This document shows, one piece after another, positions 46,139 to 55,152 of a stretch of DNA of 64,000 nucleotides (the first letter of the stretch is position 1; the number at the start of each line of letters is the position of its first letter). This DNA comes from Methylomonas sp. 11b. Lineage in GTDB: Bacteria; Pseudomonadota; Gammaproteobacteria; Methylococcales; Methylomonadaceae. Location of the stretch: contig NZ_KI911557.1 in the NCBI RefSeq assembly GCF_000515215.1, forward strand, positions 5,017,741 through 5,081,740. Direction: 5' to 3'. The notes below the pieces were generated by a model. It was not told the origin of the DNA. It saw nothing but the letters and a program-made list of their open reading frames with translations, and did no database searches. The translations under genes and the position numbers were made by a program.

Positions 46139-49084
46139 ATGAAGCGGAAAAAGGGCTTGATCGCGGCACTGGGGCTAATCGCGCTTTTGGCACTCTATGC
46201 CTTTTTGGGGTTTTACCTGGTACCGACACTGGCGTTGAAAAAACTGCCGGCCTTGCTGCAGGAAGAAACCGGACAACAAGCCCGGCTATCAGAGATTCGC
46301 TTCAACCCATTCAAGTTCACGTTGATGGTGGAAGGCTTTGCCTTGGGGCCTAAAGACGGCAAAGAACTGGTGGGCTTCCAGCGTTTATTCGTCGATTTGG
46401 ACGCAGTTGAATCGGCAAAGCTTGGCGGCGTGGTGTTAGATGCTATCGAGTTGAATAATCCGCAATTCAATATCGAACGTCGCGCCGATGGCGCGTTCAA
46501 TTTTGCGGATATAAAAGTCAAACAATCAGAGCCGCAGCCCGACACAAAAGACAGTGGCGGCGATAGCTTGGCGCTGTTGGTCCATCAAATTGCGATTAAA
46601 GAAGGACGCATAAGTTGGCAGGACGCTGTTACCGGTCAAGTGCTATCGGAAAACTTGTTGCCGCTTAATCTGACTCTTAACGAGCTCAGCACCCAAGCGG
46701 CAAGCAGCGCGGTCGGCGATTTGAGCATGGGCTTGGAGTCGGGCGGGAGTATCGAATGGCATGGTGATTTCTCGATTGCGCCACTGGCGTCAAAGGGTCG
46801 TCTGAAGCTGGAAAAGATTGGTTTGGCAAGAAGCTGGCAATTATTTTTGCAACAAATCCTGCCAGTGGAAATCGTCAACGGTCTGCTCGGCTTGCAAGTC
46901 GATTACACGCTTGCCGAAGCGCCGCATGGTTTACTGACAAAAATCAGCAACGGTAACATCGACATCAAGCAGCTGGAAATCACCGAGAACAATCACGGTA
47001 AGCCTTTAGTCAGCCTGCCGGCCTTGGCTGTCAGCGGAATTAATATCGATGTTAATCAACAGCAAGTTGAGATTAGTGCGGTATCCAGCAGCGATGCGGC
47101 GATTAGCGCATGGTTGCAAGCGGACGGCATTGTCAATTACCAGGCCTTGTTTGCCGGAGATACCGCAGCTCCAGCCACCACTCAGCCATCGGCAACACCG
47201 GCGGTTGCAGAGGAGAGCAAGCCGTGGCTGGTTAAAGTGGATGAGTTAGCACTGAACAACTACAACATTCATTTTACCGATTTCAGTCTGCCGAAGCCGC
47301 TGGAGCTGCAACTGAGCGAGTTGAGTTGCAAGTTGCAGAAATTCAGCACGCAGGACGGCGGCAAATTGCCTGTGCAATTGAGCAGCAAGTTTAATAATAC
47401 CGGTGGTTTGAAAGTTGACGGTGAGATGAGTTTGCAGCCCTTTACGGGGTCTTGGACGCTGGATATTCAGGATATCAACCTTAAAGTGTTCCAGCCTTAT
47501 CTGGATCCATTTTTGAAACTGGAATTGGTGGATGGCGACTTTAGCGGGAAGGGCAATCTGCAATTGGCGGTTGCCGAGCAGCTGCAACTCAGCTTTCAAG
47601 GCGATGCCAATTTAGAAGGCTTGGTGACTCGGGATCAGGTCAAGAACGCGGATTTCTTGAAATGGTCCAATTTAGAGGTCTCGGGGATAGACATCGATTT
47701 GGCGAAACAGGACTTCAAGTTCGCCAGGGTGATGTTTGATCGTCCTTACCTGCGGTTTAATATTAAAAAGGACGGTCAAACCAATATAGACGATCTGCTG
47801 GTGTCGCAAACGCCTGCAAAACCAGCGCCCGCAGCCAAACCGCCTGCAAAACAGGCGGCGGCCGAGAAATCCGCCGAGCCGCGAGTCAGTATCGGTAAAA
47901 TCGAATTGAAAGATGGTAAATCCGATTTCTCCGACTACTCCTTGATTTTGCCGTTCGTGGCGGCCATGAATAGTCTCAACGGTGAAGTCAGCGGGTTTTC
48001 CTCGGATAAAGACGCCGAGGCCAAGTTGGCTTTAAAGGGTAAGGTTTACGAGATGGCCTCGGTGGGCATCAAAGGCAAATATCAATTCGATACAGGTGAC
48101 TCGGATATTGCCCTAAATTTCACCAATATGCCTTTGCCGTTGATTACGCCTTATATGGCTGAGTTTGCCGGCTATCGAATTGAAAAAGGCCAAATGGCGC
48201 TGGATTTGCGATACACCATCAAGCAGTCAGAGTTGGCGGTGCAGAACAAATTGCTAATCGATCAGCTGACGTTGGGTGAGCATGTGGAAAATCCCAATGC
48301 AGTGTCCTTGCCCTTGCATTTGGCGATTGCCTTGCTGAAAGATACGGACGGCAAAATCAATCTGGATTTTCCAATCACCGGCAGTTTAGAAGATCCGAAA
48401 TTCAGTATCGGTTCCTTGCTGGCCAACGTGTTGGTCAATCTTATCTCTAAAGTGGCTCTGTCACCGTTCAAGGCGTTGGGTTCGTTATTGGATGACGATA
48501 AAGATTTTAGTGCGGTGGCTTTTGCGCCGGGTAGTGCTGAATTAGCTGTCGAAGAATCCGCTAAATTGGATCAGCTTAACAAAGCCTTGCTCAGCAAACC
48601 CGAGTTGACCCTGGAAATCAAAGGGATAGCCTACGAAAACATGGATTGGCCGGCGATGCGTTTTGAAGCGGTAAAAGATGTACTGAAAAAAATGAAGTCC
48701 GGCGAGTTGCGCGACAAGGGTGAGAAAGTTCGGCACGAATACATTGAATTGTCCGACGATGACTACAAGCGCTTGCTGGCCAAGTTTTTTGGCGAAGTCT
48801 TCCCGCTGGAGATGGATAGATCCTTATTGGGCAAGCCACGGATCAAGAGTAATCCGGACGCTGACTTTTACCCGTTGGCGCAACAGAAGCTGGAAGGCAT
48901 TTTTCCACCCGATCCGCAGCGCCTTAACGATCTGGCGATTGCCAGAGCCAACCATATCGCGCAGTATCTGGCCGAGCCCGGTGGGATCAGCAAAGATAGG
49001 CTGTATCTAATGGCGACCGAGTTGAATCAGGCCGAAACAGCCGATGGGATTAAGTCGGTGCTATCGTTGAGCGCTTCACAGTAA
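46139..49084 (+). CDS. DUF748 family (AsmA-like) envelope protein
   Basis: 981 residues from the ATG at 46139 (GTGG-type SD upstream; a first ATG at 46127 adds four residues). One N-terminal membrane span (about 4-26), then long beta-rich repeats of the AsmA/DUF748 kind and a low-complexity Pro/Ala-Lys linker (about 555-585). The C-terminal region (about 785-870) carries an FAPGSAEL...L-x-L-x-I-x-G pattern resembling an OmpA-like domain. AsmA relatives bridge the inner and outer membrane and carry lipids; that role is inferred here. Confidence 0.85.
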   Translation: MKRKKGLIAALGLIALLALYAFLGFYLVPTLALKKLPALLQEETGQQARLSEIRFNPFKFTLMVEGFALGPKDGKELVGFQRLFVDLDAVESAKLGGVVLDAIELNNPQFNIERRADGAFNFADIKVKQSEPQPDTKDSGGDSLALLVHQIAIKEGRISWQDAVTGQVLSENLLPLNLTLNELSTQAASSAVGDLSMGLESGGSIEWHGDFSIAPLASKGRLKLEKIGLARSWQLFLQQILPVEIVNGLLGLQVDYTLAEAPHGLLTKISNGNIDIKQLEITENNHGKPLVSLPALAVSGINIDVNQQQVEISAVSSSDAAISAWLQADGIVNYQALFAGDTAAPATTQPSATPAVAEESKPWLVKVDELALNNYNIHFTDFSLPKPLELQLSELSCKLQKFSTQDGGKLPVQLSSKFNNTGGLKVDGEMSLQPFTGSWTLDIQDINLKVFQPYLDPFLKLELVDGDFSGKGNLQLAVAEQLQLSFQGDANLEGLVTRDQVKNADFLKWSNLEVSGIDIDLAKQDFKFARVMFDRPYLRFNIKKDGQTNIDDLLVSQTPAKPAPAAKPPAKQAAAEKSAEPRVSIGKIELKDGKSDFSDYSLILPFVAAMNSLNGEVSGFSSDKDAEAKLALKGKVYEMASVGIKGKYQFDTGDSDIALNFTNMPLPLITPYMAEFAGYRIEKGQMALDLRYTIKQSELAVQNKLLIDQLTLGEHVENPNAVSLPLHLAIALLKDTDGKINLDFPITGSLEDPKFSIGSLLANVLVNLISKVALSPFKALGSLLDDDKDFSAVAFAPGSAELAVEESAKLDQLNKALLSKPELTLEIKGIAYENMDWPAMRFEAVKDVLKKMKSGELRDKGEKVRHEYIELSDDDYKRLLAKFFGEVFPLEMDRSLLGKPRIKSNPDADFYPLAQQKLEGIFPPDPQRLNDLAIARANHIAQYLAEPGGISKDRLYLMATELNQAETADGIKSVLSLSASQ

Positions 49085-49177
49085 ACGGAAGCTTACACTG
49101 TTTGTAATATAATGGCGTTTACGCAGCGATAGTGGCGCGTCGATTTGTATTAAAGGTTTTTAAAAATGGAGATTCTA

Positions 49178-49624
49178 ATGTCAACCCAGTTTTTTCGATT
49201 TATTCCGCTGTTGGCGCTAAGCCTAGGCGGACTGTTTTTCGTGTCTCCGGCAGCCGCGCAATCGCTAACATCCTGCACGATGACTTACAAGTTAAGTGGT
49301 TGGTCACTCGTTTATAAGCAATACGATGGCCTTGGTAATATCAGTTGTAGTAACGGACAGCGGGCACAAGTTGCACTGGCTTCCAAGAGCATAGGTTTTA
49401 CCATCGGTAAATCGGAAATCGAGGGCACCGGGGTGTTTTCCGAAGTTAGAAATTTGAATGAAATCTATGGCAGCTTTGTCGCTTTTGAAGGGCATGCCGG
49501 CGCCACCAAGTCGATAGACGGGCAACTGCTAACCCGCGGCGAAATCTCTTTGGCACTCTCCGGCAAGGGTCGCGGTATAGACATTGGTGTCACGCTGGGC
49601 GCTTTGACTATCTCGCCTAGATGA
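49178..49624 (+). CDS. Small secreted hypothetical protein
   Basis: 148 residues from the ATG at 49178, which has GGAG 6 nt upstream; an ATG at 49166 would overlap that SD. Signal peptide ends AAA-QS at about residue 27. The mature part is beta-rich with two cysteines (SCTMTY and ISCSNGQ) that could form a disulfide. Family not recognised. Its position after the DUF748 gene suggests an envelope or periplasmic role. Confidence 0.65.
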   Translation: MSTQFFRFIPLLALSLGGLFFVSPAAAQSLTSCTMTYKLSGWSLVYKQYDGLGNISCSNGQRAQVALASKSIGFTIGKSEIEGTGVFSEVRNLNEIYGSFVAFEGHAGATKSIDGQLLTRGEISLALSGKGRGIDIGVTLGALTISPR

Positions 49625-49696
49625 TCGGTTTTTACGTTGCCAGTGCTTACCGGTAAGGTTAGAGATTTTGCTGATTATGACAATGATAGGTAAGCT

Positions 49697-50020
49697 GTGC
49701 CGTATATAGTCCGAGATCAGGCAGGTGCAATTGTGCAACTGCGCGACAGCGGCGACGAGTGGCTTGATGTCGACCACCCGGAAGTAGCGGTATTCTTGCA
49801 GAAGGTCCCAAGTGATAAGGCAAGGGAAGCCTTGTCAGCCACCGATAACGATATGGTCAGAGTGATAGACGACTTGGTGGATTTACTGGTGGCCAATCAG
49901 GTATTGATTTTTACCGAGCTTCCTGAACGCGTGCAAACTAAGTTATTGGCAAGGAAACAACTCAGAAAGGATGTGAATGCCTTGCAAAATTTGATGATAG
50001 ACGACGAAGGGTTGTTCTAG
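49697..50020 (+). CDS. Conserved small protein of the 'tryptophan synthase beta-like' family
   Basis: 107 residues with a GTG start. The C-terminal half (MVRVIDDLVDLLVANQVLIFTELPERVQTKLLARKQLR) matches the small conserved family that databases often label 'tryptophan synthase subunit beta like'; it has nothing of a tryptophan synthase active site. Function unknown. It is followed by the 530-residue gene at 50131. Confidence 0.75.
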   Translation: MPYIVRDQAGAIVQLRDSGDEWLDVDHPEVAVFLQKVPSDKAREALSATDNDMVRVIDDLVDLLVANQVLIFTELPERVQTKLLARKQLRKDVNALQNLMIDDEGLF

Positions 50021-50076
50021 GCGATGGCTGATGGCTTAGCAACGCAGCGCGCTGTTGGTTTTGTCGCCTATTGGGA

Positions 50077-50106
50077 TGTCATCCTGCATAGTGAGGGATA
50101 CCCAGT
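50077..50106 (+). repeat. Degenerate copy of the CGTCATTCCCGC-type repeat
   Basis: The segment TGTCATCC...GAGGGATACCCAG follows the same order as the element at 21229-21275 with several substitutions. It lies just upstream of the gene at 50131. Weak match by eye. Confidence 0.3.
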
Positions 50107-50130
50107 ACTTTCATCAATAATGGATTCTTT

Positions 50131-51723
50131 GTGAAAAACTCTTTTTTTCTGGTCATACCCCAGCAAAAAAATGATCCCCAATTATCGGCGTCGTTTACCG
50201 ACGATGCGTTACGGCAATGGATTGCGGAACTGCCCACTGCCAATCCCGGTCTGGCTGCCCGTTTGTTTTACGAGTTGTTGGGTGAATTGATTTCGGTGGA
50301 AATGCCAGCGGCAAAACGCTTGCATGCCTTGGAGTTACTCAGAGACAGCTTTTACTTGATCGACGATTATTTGCGCTCGCGACTGATCAAGTTCGGTTTC
50401 CCAAAGGGTGAAAGCGAAAAAAAAATCTTCGGCTTGGCCTGCGCAATCGAAAGACAATTTACCATCGGCTATTGGAGCGTGGTGAAGGATTTGACCCGCC
50501 GCGAAATCGGTTGGTTACAGGGTAAGTCTACCGCGCTGGCGATACAGCGGACTATCCGGGGCTTGAGCCGGATAGTGATAAGTCACTACATGATGAGCTA
50601 TCCGGTGCCGGATTGGATCTGGATCGATTTGCACTCGTTGTATAAACTCGCCGTGAAGCTGGATAAGGCTGGCTCCAAGGTGGCCGACCAGGGCGGTATA
50701 TTCAGCAAACTGTCGTCAGTCGAAGACAGCTATAAACAAATATTGCTGTTAAGTTTGGCCTATCCTTCCGGCTTGATGCAGAAAGAGTTTCAACTGGTTT
50801 ATGAGTTTCTAGAGAAAATCAGCGATTTTTTGCAAATCGAAACCAAACCGGTAGCCGAACAAGCCGTGCAATGCGCGATTTTAATGGACGAAGACCTGCC
50901 GCCGGCGTTTTTGCTTAGTGGCGCGCAAACAGATCGCAGGTCGGACTCGGCCATGCTTTACCTGAATCTGACCAAGTTGGGTAAAGTGATCAAGCAGGCA
51001 GACAAGTTGTGCAGCAAGGACGAAGCGCGCTTTAGTTCGCTGGAGATCGATAAAAATAATCATCAAAAGCTATCGGCGGAACTGTTCGACTATCTGATGC
51101 AGCGCTGGCAAGGGAAGGAGCCGCAAGGGACGGTATATTTTGCTGATCGGCTGGATAGATATGTGGCTATTGGTTTGGAAACGACCTATGATCTATTGGA
51201 AACCGGTAGGCCGGGTTTGGAAACCGGTCTGGAAATACGGGCCGAGACTGACTCCGAGCGCGCCTTGTCTTGTAATTTCCAAAAGGAAGGCGTGCTGTCT
51301 ATCGGCAGCTTGGTGAGTTTCCGCAAGATAGACGCGATGCCGCAACAACGCTCGCTCGGCGTGGTGTGCAAAATACTGCTCCCCAAGCAGGATTCCAAGC
51401 TGATATTCGAGGTGATGGTAATCGCCGCCCAAGCTTTCCCGGTGGCTTATCAGGCGCTCGAGGCGGACACCGACGCGGAGCGCAAGAAAGCCTTAATCTA
51501 TGGCATAAGAGATAACGAAGGCGAAAAAAGCTTTATTATCATGGATTCTTTTCGCTTGAAAGACGGCGATTTATTGCGAATGTTTATGGGACATGAGAAT
51601 TTTCCCATCATTTTGAACGGCCGCAGAAATATCGGCTTGGGCTACTGGCAGTTCGAATGCCGGCGTATTCTGGACGACGTCATTCCCACGCAGAACAAGA
51701 AGAAAGGCTATGATTTTATATAA
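50131..51723 (+). CDS. Conserved hypothetical protein, PilZ-family-associated type
   Basis: 530 residues, no signal or membrane span. The N-terminus (ALRQWIAELPTANPGLAARLFYELLGEL, about 26-53) matches a proteobacterial family with 'LPxANPxxAAR', in which a long helical region leads to a C-terminal PilZ-like or beta domain; here the region about 385-455 (SIGSLVSFRK...) could be that. No intact RxxxR/DxSxxG c-di-GMP motif was seen. Cytoplasmic; function unknown. GTG at 50131 is the start. Confidence 0.6.
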   Translation: MKNSFFLVIPQQKNDPQLSASFTDDALRQWIAELPTANPGLAARLFYELLGELISVEMPAAKRLHALELLRDSFYLIDDYLRSRLIKFGFPKGESEKKIFGLACAIERQFTIGYWSVVKDLTRREIGWLQGKSTALAIQRTIRGLSRIVISHYMMSYPVPDWIWIDLHSLYKLAVKLDKAGSKVADQGGIFSKLSSVEDSYKQILLLSLAYPSGLMQKEFQLVYEFLEKISDFLQIETKPVAEQAVQCAILMDEDLPPAFLLSGAQTDRRSDSAMLYLNLTKLGKVIKQADKLCSKDEARFSSLEIDKNNHQKLSAELFDYLMQRWQGKEPQGTVYFADRLDRYVAIGLETTYDLLETGRPGLETGLEIRAETDSERALSCNFQKEGVLSIGSLVSFRKIDAMPQQRSLGVVCKILLPKQDSKLIFEVMVIAAQAFPVAYQALEADTDAERKKALIYGIRDNEGEKSFIIMDSFRLKDGDLLRMFMGHENFPIILNGRRNIGLGYWQFECRRILDDVIPTQNKKKGYDFI

Positions 51724-51785
51724 CAAAGACGATTGCCGGCCGGTTCCGACAGGGAATAGGCGGCAGAACCCAGCAAGCAGATTCA

Positions 51786-54110
51786 ATGACATCAAATACC
51801 GATCAGACAGCTGATTTTAACGCACTCGTCGATCCGCACGCCCAGCGTGAGGCCGAAAAATACGAGAACCCCATACCCAGTCGCGAGCTGATCCTCCAGC
51901 TTATTCAAGAAGCCGGCAAGCCGTTACGCCGCCAACAAATCGCCCAACAATTTGCCCTGGAAACTCCCGATGCCTTGGAAGCGCTACGCCGCAGGCTGCG
52001 CGCCATGGAGCGTGACGGTCAGTTAAGTTTTAACAGCCGGCAAAAATATAGCCTGGGCTCCGGGGATAACACCATTGCCGGACGGGTGCTCGGCCATCCG
52101 GAAGGCTTCGGTTTCTTGAAACCCGATGACGGTAGCGAAGACTTGTTTTTGTCGCCGCGGGAAATGAAGCCACTGATGCCTAATGACCGCGTAATCGCGC
52201 GCGTGGCCGGCCTTGATAGACGTGGCCGCCGTGAAGCGGCAGTGATTGAAATCAGCGAACGCAATACGCATCAAGTGGTCGGCCGGTTTTTTACCGAGGG
52301 CCGCGTGGCTTATGTGGTGCCGGATAACAAAAAAATCGCTCACGAAGTGTTGATTGCCAAGGAAGATGTTGGTCATGCCAAGCAAGGTCAGATCGTGGTG
52401 GCCGAAATCATTCAGCAACCTAGCCAGCATTGCCAGCCCTTGGGCCGCATCACCGAAGTGCTGGGCGCGCATATGGCACCTGGCATGGAAATTGAAATGG
52501 CGATTCGCTCGCACGATTTGCCCAATCAGTGGCCGGACCAGTTACTGGAAGAAATCAAGGCACTAACTCCACAAGTGCCGGAGTCCGCCAAGCAGGGCCG
52601 AGAGGATATTCGCAAGTTGCCTTTGGTCACGATAGACGGTGAAGATGCCCGCGATTTTGACGATGCAGTGTACGCGCAGAAAACCCCGAAAGGCTGGAAA
52701 CTGCTGGTGGCGATTGCCGACGTCTCACACTATGTAAAAGTCGATACCGCTCTGGATGCCGAAGCCAAAAACCGCAGTACCTCGGTGTATTTCCCGGAAA
52801 AAGTGATACCGATGCTGCCGGAGATACTCTCCAACGGTTTGTGTTCGTTGAACCCGGAAGTGGATCGCTTATGCATGGTCTGCGAACTGCTGATCAACGA
52901 AGAAGGGAATGTCCTGCGTTCGCGGTTTTTTGAAGCTGTGATGCGCTCCCATGCGCGTTTGACCTATACCGAAGTAGCAAAAATACTGGTGGATGGCGAT
53001 CAGAAGCTGGCAAAAAAACACGCCGCTTTGTTGCCGCATCTCCAGACCTTATACGGCTTGTATAAAGTGATGCGCAATCAGCGCGAGTTGCGCGGAGCCA
53101 TGGATTTCGACACTCAGGAGACCAAGATCGTCTTTGGGCCGGAGCGCAAAATCGCGGAAATCGTGCCTTTGCAGCGCAACGATGCCCATAAGCTGATCGA
53201 AGAATTTATGATCACTGCCAACACGGCGGCGGCGAAGTTTCTGAACAAGAAAAAAATGCCGCGCCTACTGCGGATTCATGATGGCCCAGGCCCGGAAAAA
53301 TTACTGGCGCTGAAAACCTTTCTAGGCGAACTGGGTTTATTTCTGGGCGGCAAGGCTCAACCCACGCCATTGGATTACATGCATTTGCTGGAGTCGGTAA
53401 AGGAGCGTCCCGACGCGCATTTGATTCAGACCATTTTACTGCGCTCCATGTCGCAAGCCGTCTACAGCCCGGAAACCAAAGGCCATTTCGGTTTGGCGCT
53501 GGATGCTTATGCGCATTTCACCTCGCCGATCCGACGTTATCCGGATTTGCTGGTGCATAGGGCTATTCGGCATTGTCTGGCCGGCAAATCCGTGGATAGT
53601 TTTTATTACACGCATCCTGACATGGTGTTGTTGGGCGAGCATTGTTCGGCGAACGAGCGCCGCGCCGACGACGCCACCCGCGATGTGGTGAGCTGGCTGA
53701 AATGCGAATACATGATGGACAAGATCGGCGAAGAGTTCGACGGCTTGATTTCCGCTGTGACCGGTTTTGGGTTTTTCGTTGAATTACAATCGATTTACGT
53801 GGAAGGCTTGGTGCACATCGCCTCCTTGGTACAGGATTATTTTGCCTTCGACGCCAGCAAACACCAGTTATACGGCGAGCGCACCGGCGTGCGTTACCGC
53901 TTGGGCGATATGGTCAAAATTCGCGTGGTGCGCGTTAATCTGGACGACAAGAAAATCGATTTCGAGTTGATACAGTCGGGTAAGAAAATCGCCAAAACCA
54001 AGTCATCTTCCAGCCGTAAAAAAGTTGCAGCTAACAGCAAAACTGTTAAATCAGATAACGATAAAAAAGCCCCAAGTAAGCCAAAAGCCAAAAGACGCCG
54101 TCGCTCATGA
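51786..54110 (+). CDS. rnr: Ribonuclease R
   Basis: 774 residues. 3'-to-5' exoribonuclease for structured RNA. Order: N-terminal winged-helix part, cold-shock domains (about 95-230), RNB domain with the catalytic DGEDARDFDDAVY block (about 284-296), S1 domain (about 640-725), and a long Lys/Ser/Arg tail. Four bp overlap with rlmB, the usual gammaproteobacterial rnr-rlmB operon. Confidence 0.97.
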   Translation: MTSNTDQTADFNALVDPHAQREAEKYENPIPSRELILQLIQEAGKPLRRQQIAQQFALETPDALEALRRRLRAMERDGQLSFNSRQKYSLGSGDNTIAGRVLGHPEGFGFLKPDDGSEDLFLSPREMKPLMPNDRVIARVAGLDRRGRREAAVIEISERNTHQVVGRFFTEGRVAYVVPDNKKIAHEVLIAKEDVGHAKQGQIVVAEIIQQPSQHCQPLGRITEVLGAHMAPGMEIEMAIRSHDLPNQWPDQLLEEIKALTPQVPESAKQGREDIRKLPLVTIDGEDARDFDDAVYAQKTPKGWKLLVAIADVSHYVKVDTALDAEAKNRSTSVYFPEKVIPMLPEILSNGLCSLNPEVDRLCMVCELLINEEGNVLRSRFFEAVMRSHARLTYTEVAKILVDGDQKLAKKHAALLPHLQTLYGLYKVMRNQRELRGAMDFDTQETKIVFGPERKIAEIVPLQRNDAHKLIEEFMITANTAAAKFLNKKKMPRLLRIHDGPGPEKLLALKTFLGELGLFLGGKAQPTPLDYMHLLESVKERPDAHLIQTILLRSMSQAVYSPETKGHFGLALDAYAHFTSPIRRYPDLLVHRAIRHCLAGKSVDSFYYTHPDMVLLGEHCSANERRADDATRDVVSWLKCEYMMDKIGEEFDGLISAVTGFGFFVELQSIYVEGLVHIASLVQDYFAFDASKHQLYGERTGVRYRLGDMVKIRVVRVNLDDKKIDFELIQSGKKIAKTKSSSSRKKVAANSKTVKSDNDKKAPSKPKAKRRRRS

Positions 54111-54850
54111 ATTTAACCCAATTGTTTGGCATTCATGCGGTGCAGGCCGCGTTGGATTATTCGCCACAGAAAATTCGCCGTGCCTGGATCGATAGTCAAC
54201 GGCAGGATGTGCGTCTGAAGCAAGTGATTGACGATCTAATCAAGCTTGGCATCAATCCGGAAAAAACCGAGCGCAAAAAACTCGAAAAGATGGCCGATGG
54301 CAAAAATCACCAAGGCATTGTGGTGGCTGTGGAATTGCCGGCGATGCGTAGCGAAGACCAACTTAAGCAGGATGTCGAAGCGCTAACCACTACGCCGTTT
54401 TATCTGGTGCTGGATCAAGTGCAAGATCCGCATAATCTTGGCGCTTGTCTACGCACCGCCGATGCAGTAGGTGCGCATGGCGTGATCGTCACCAAAGACA
54501 ATGCCGCCGGGATTACGCCGACGGTTTGCAAAGTAGCCAGTGGCGCGGCGGAAACGGTGCCGGTTTATCAGGTCACCAATCTGGCCAGGGTACTGCGCTG
54601 GTTGAAAGAGCAGAACATTTGGATCATGGGCGCGGCCGGCGAAGCCGAGCAGACCGTGTTTCAGACGAAGCTGGATATGCCCCTGGCGGTGGTGATGGGT
54701 ACGGAAGGTACCGGCATGCGCCATTTGACCCGTCAGCATTGCGATTTTCTGGTGAAAATCCCGATGGCCGGGCAGGTGGAAAGCCTGAACGTATCGGTGG
54801 CCGCTGGCGTATTGTTGTACGAAGTGTTTCGGCAGAAACTGCTTGCTTAA
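54107..54850 (+). CDS. rlmB: 23S rRNA Gm2251 2'-O-methyltransferase
   Basis: 247 residues, SpoU/TrmH family. Motifs: LDQVQDPHNLGACLRTADA (about 104-122), MGTEGTGMRHL (about 198-208) and IPMAGQVESLNVSVAAGVLLYE (about 219-240). N-terminal substrate-binding domain begins FGIHAVQAAL. Overlaps rnr by ATGA. Confidence 0.97.
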   Translation: MNLTQLFGIHAVQAALDYSPQKIRRAWIDSQRQDVRLKQVIDDLIKLGINPEKTERKKLEKMADGKNHQGIVVAVELPAMRSEDQLKQDVEALTTTPFYLVLDQVQDPHNLGACLRTADAVGAHGVIVTKDNAAGITPTVCKVASGAAETVPVYQVTNLARVLRWLKEQNIWIMGAAGEAEQTVFQTKLDMPLAVVMGTEGTGMRHLTRQHCDFLVKIPMAGQVESLNVSVAAGVLLYEVFRQKLLA

Positions 54851-54855
54851 ACGGC

Positions 54856-55152
54856 ATGAAGCGCATTTGCTATGTCTCGGCGGCTTTGCTTGCTAGTGCG
54901 TTAAACACGATGGCTTATGCCGAAATCGATGCACGAGCAATTGCCTTCAATTGTCGGAATTGTCACGCCGAGTCAAGTTTGGATGCCAAAAGCTCTATCC
55001 CTTCGCTAAAAAGTTTATCCGCTCAGCAGATCCAGCAGGCCTTGCTGGATTTTAAATACGACAAAAAGCCTGCCACATTGATGCCGCGTTTGGCTAAAGC
55101 TTATAGCGATGCTGAACTTGCGGCTGTTGCGAAATTCTTGAGTCGCAATTAG
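54856..55152 (+). CDS. fccA: Monoheme cytochrome c, sulfide dehydrogenase subunit
   Basis: 98 residues from the ATG at 54856, 5 bp after rlmB; a longer frame running back through rlmB is spurious. Signal peptide ending AYA-E (about 22), heme motif C33-R-N-C36-H37, and a C-terminal methionine (LMPRLAKAYSD) as likely sixth ligand. FccA of some sulfur bacteria carries one heme, others two; this one carries one. It would accept electrons from the flavoprotein encoded next, in the periplasm. Confidence 0.88.
   Translation: MKRICYVSAALLASALNTMAYAEIDARAIAFNCRNCHAESSLDAKSSIPSLKSLSAQQIQQALLDFKYDKKPATLMPRLAKAYSDAELAAVAKFLSRN

Noticed and set aside
54445..54855. Long N-terminal extension of the cytochrome c gene
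   Set aside because: It lies entirely within rlmB in another frame; the ATG at 54856 gives a normal signal peptide.
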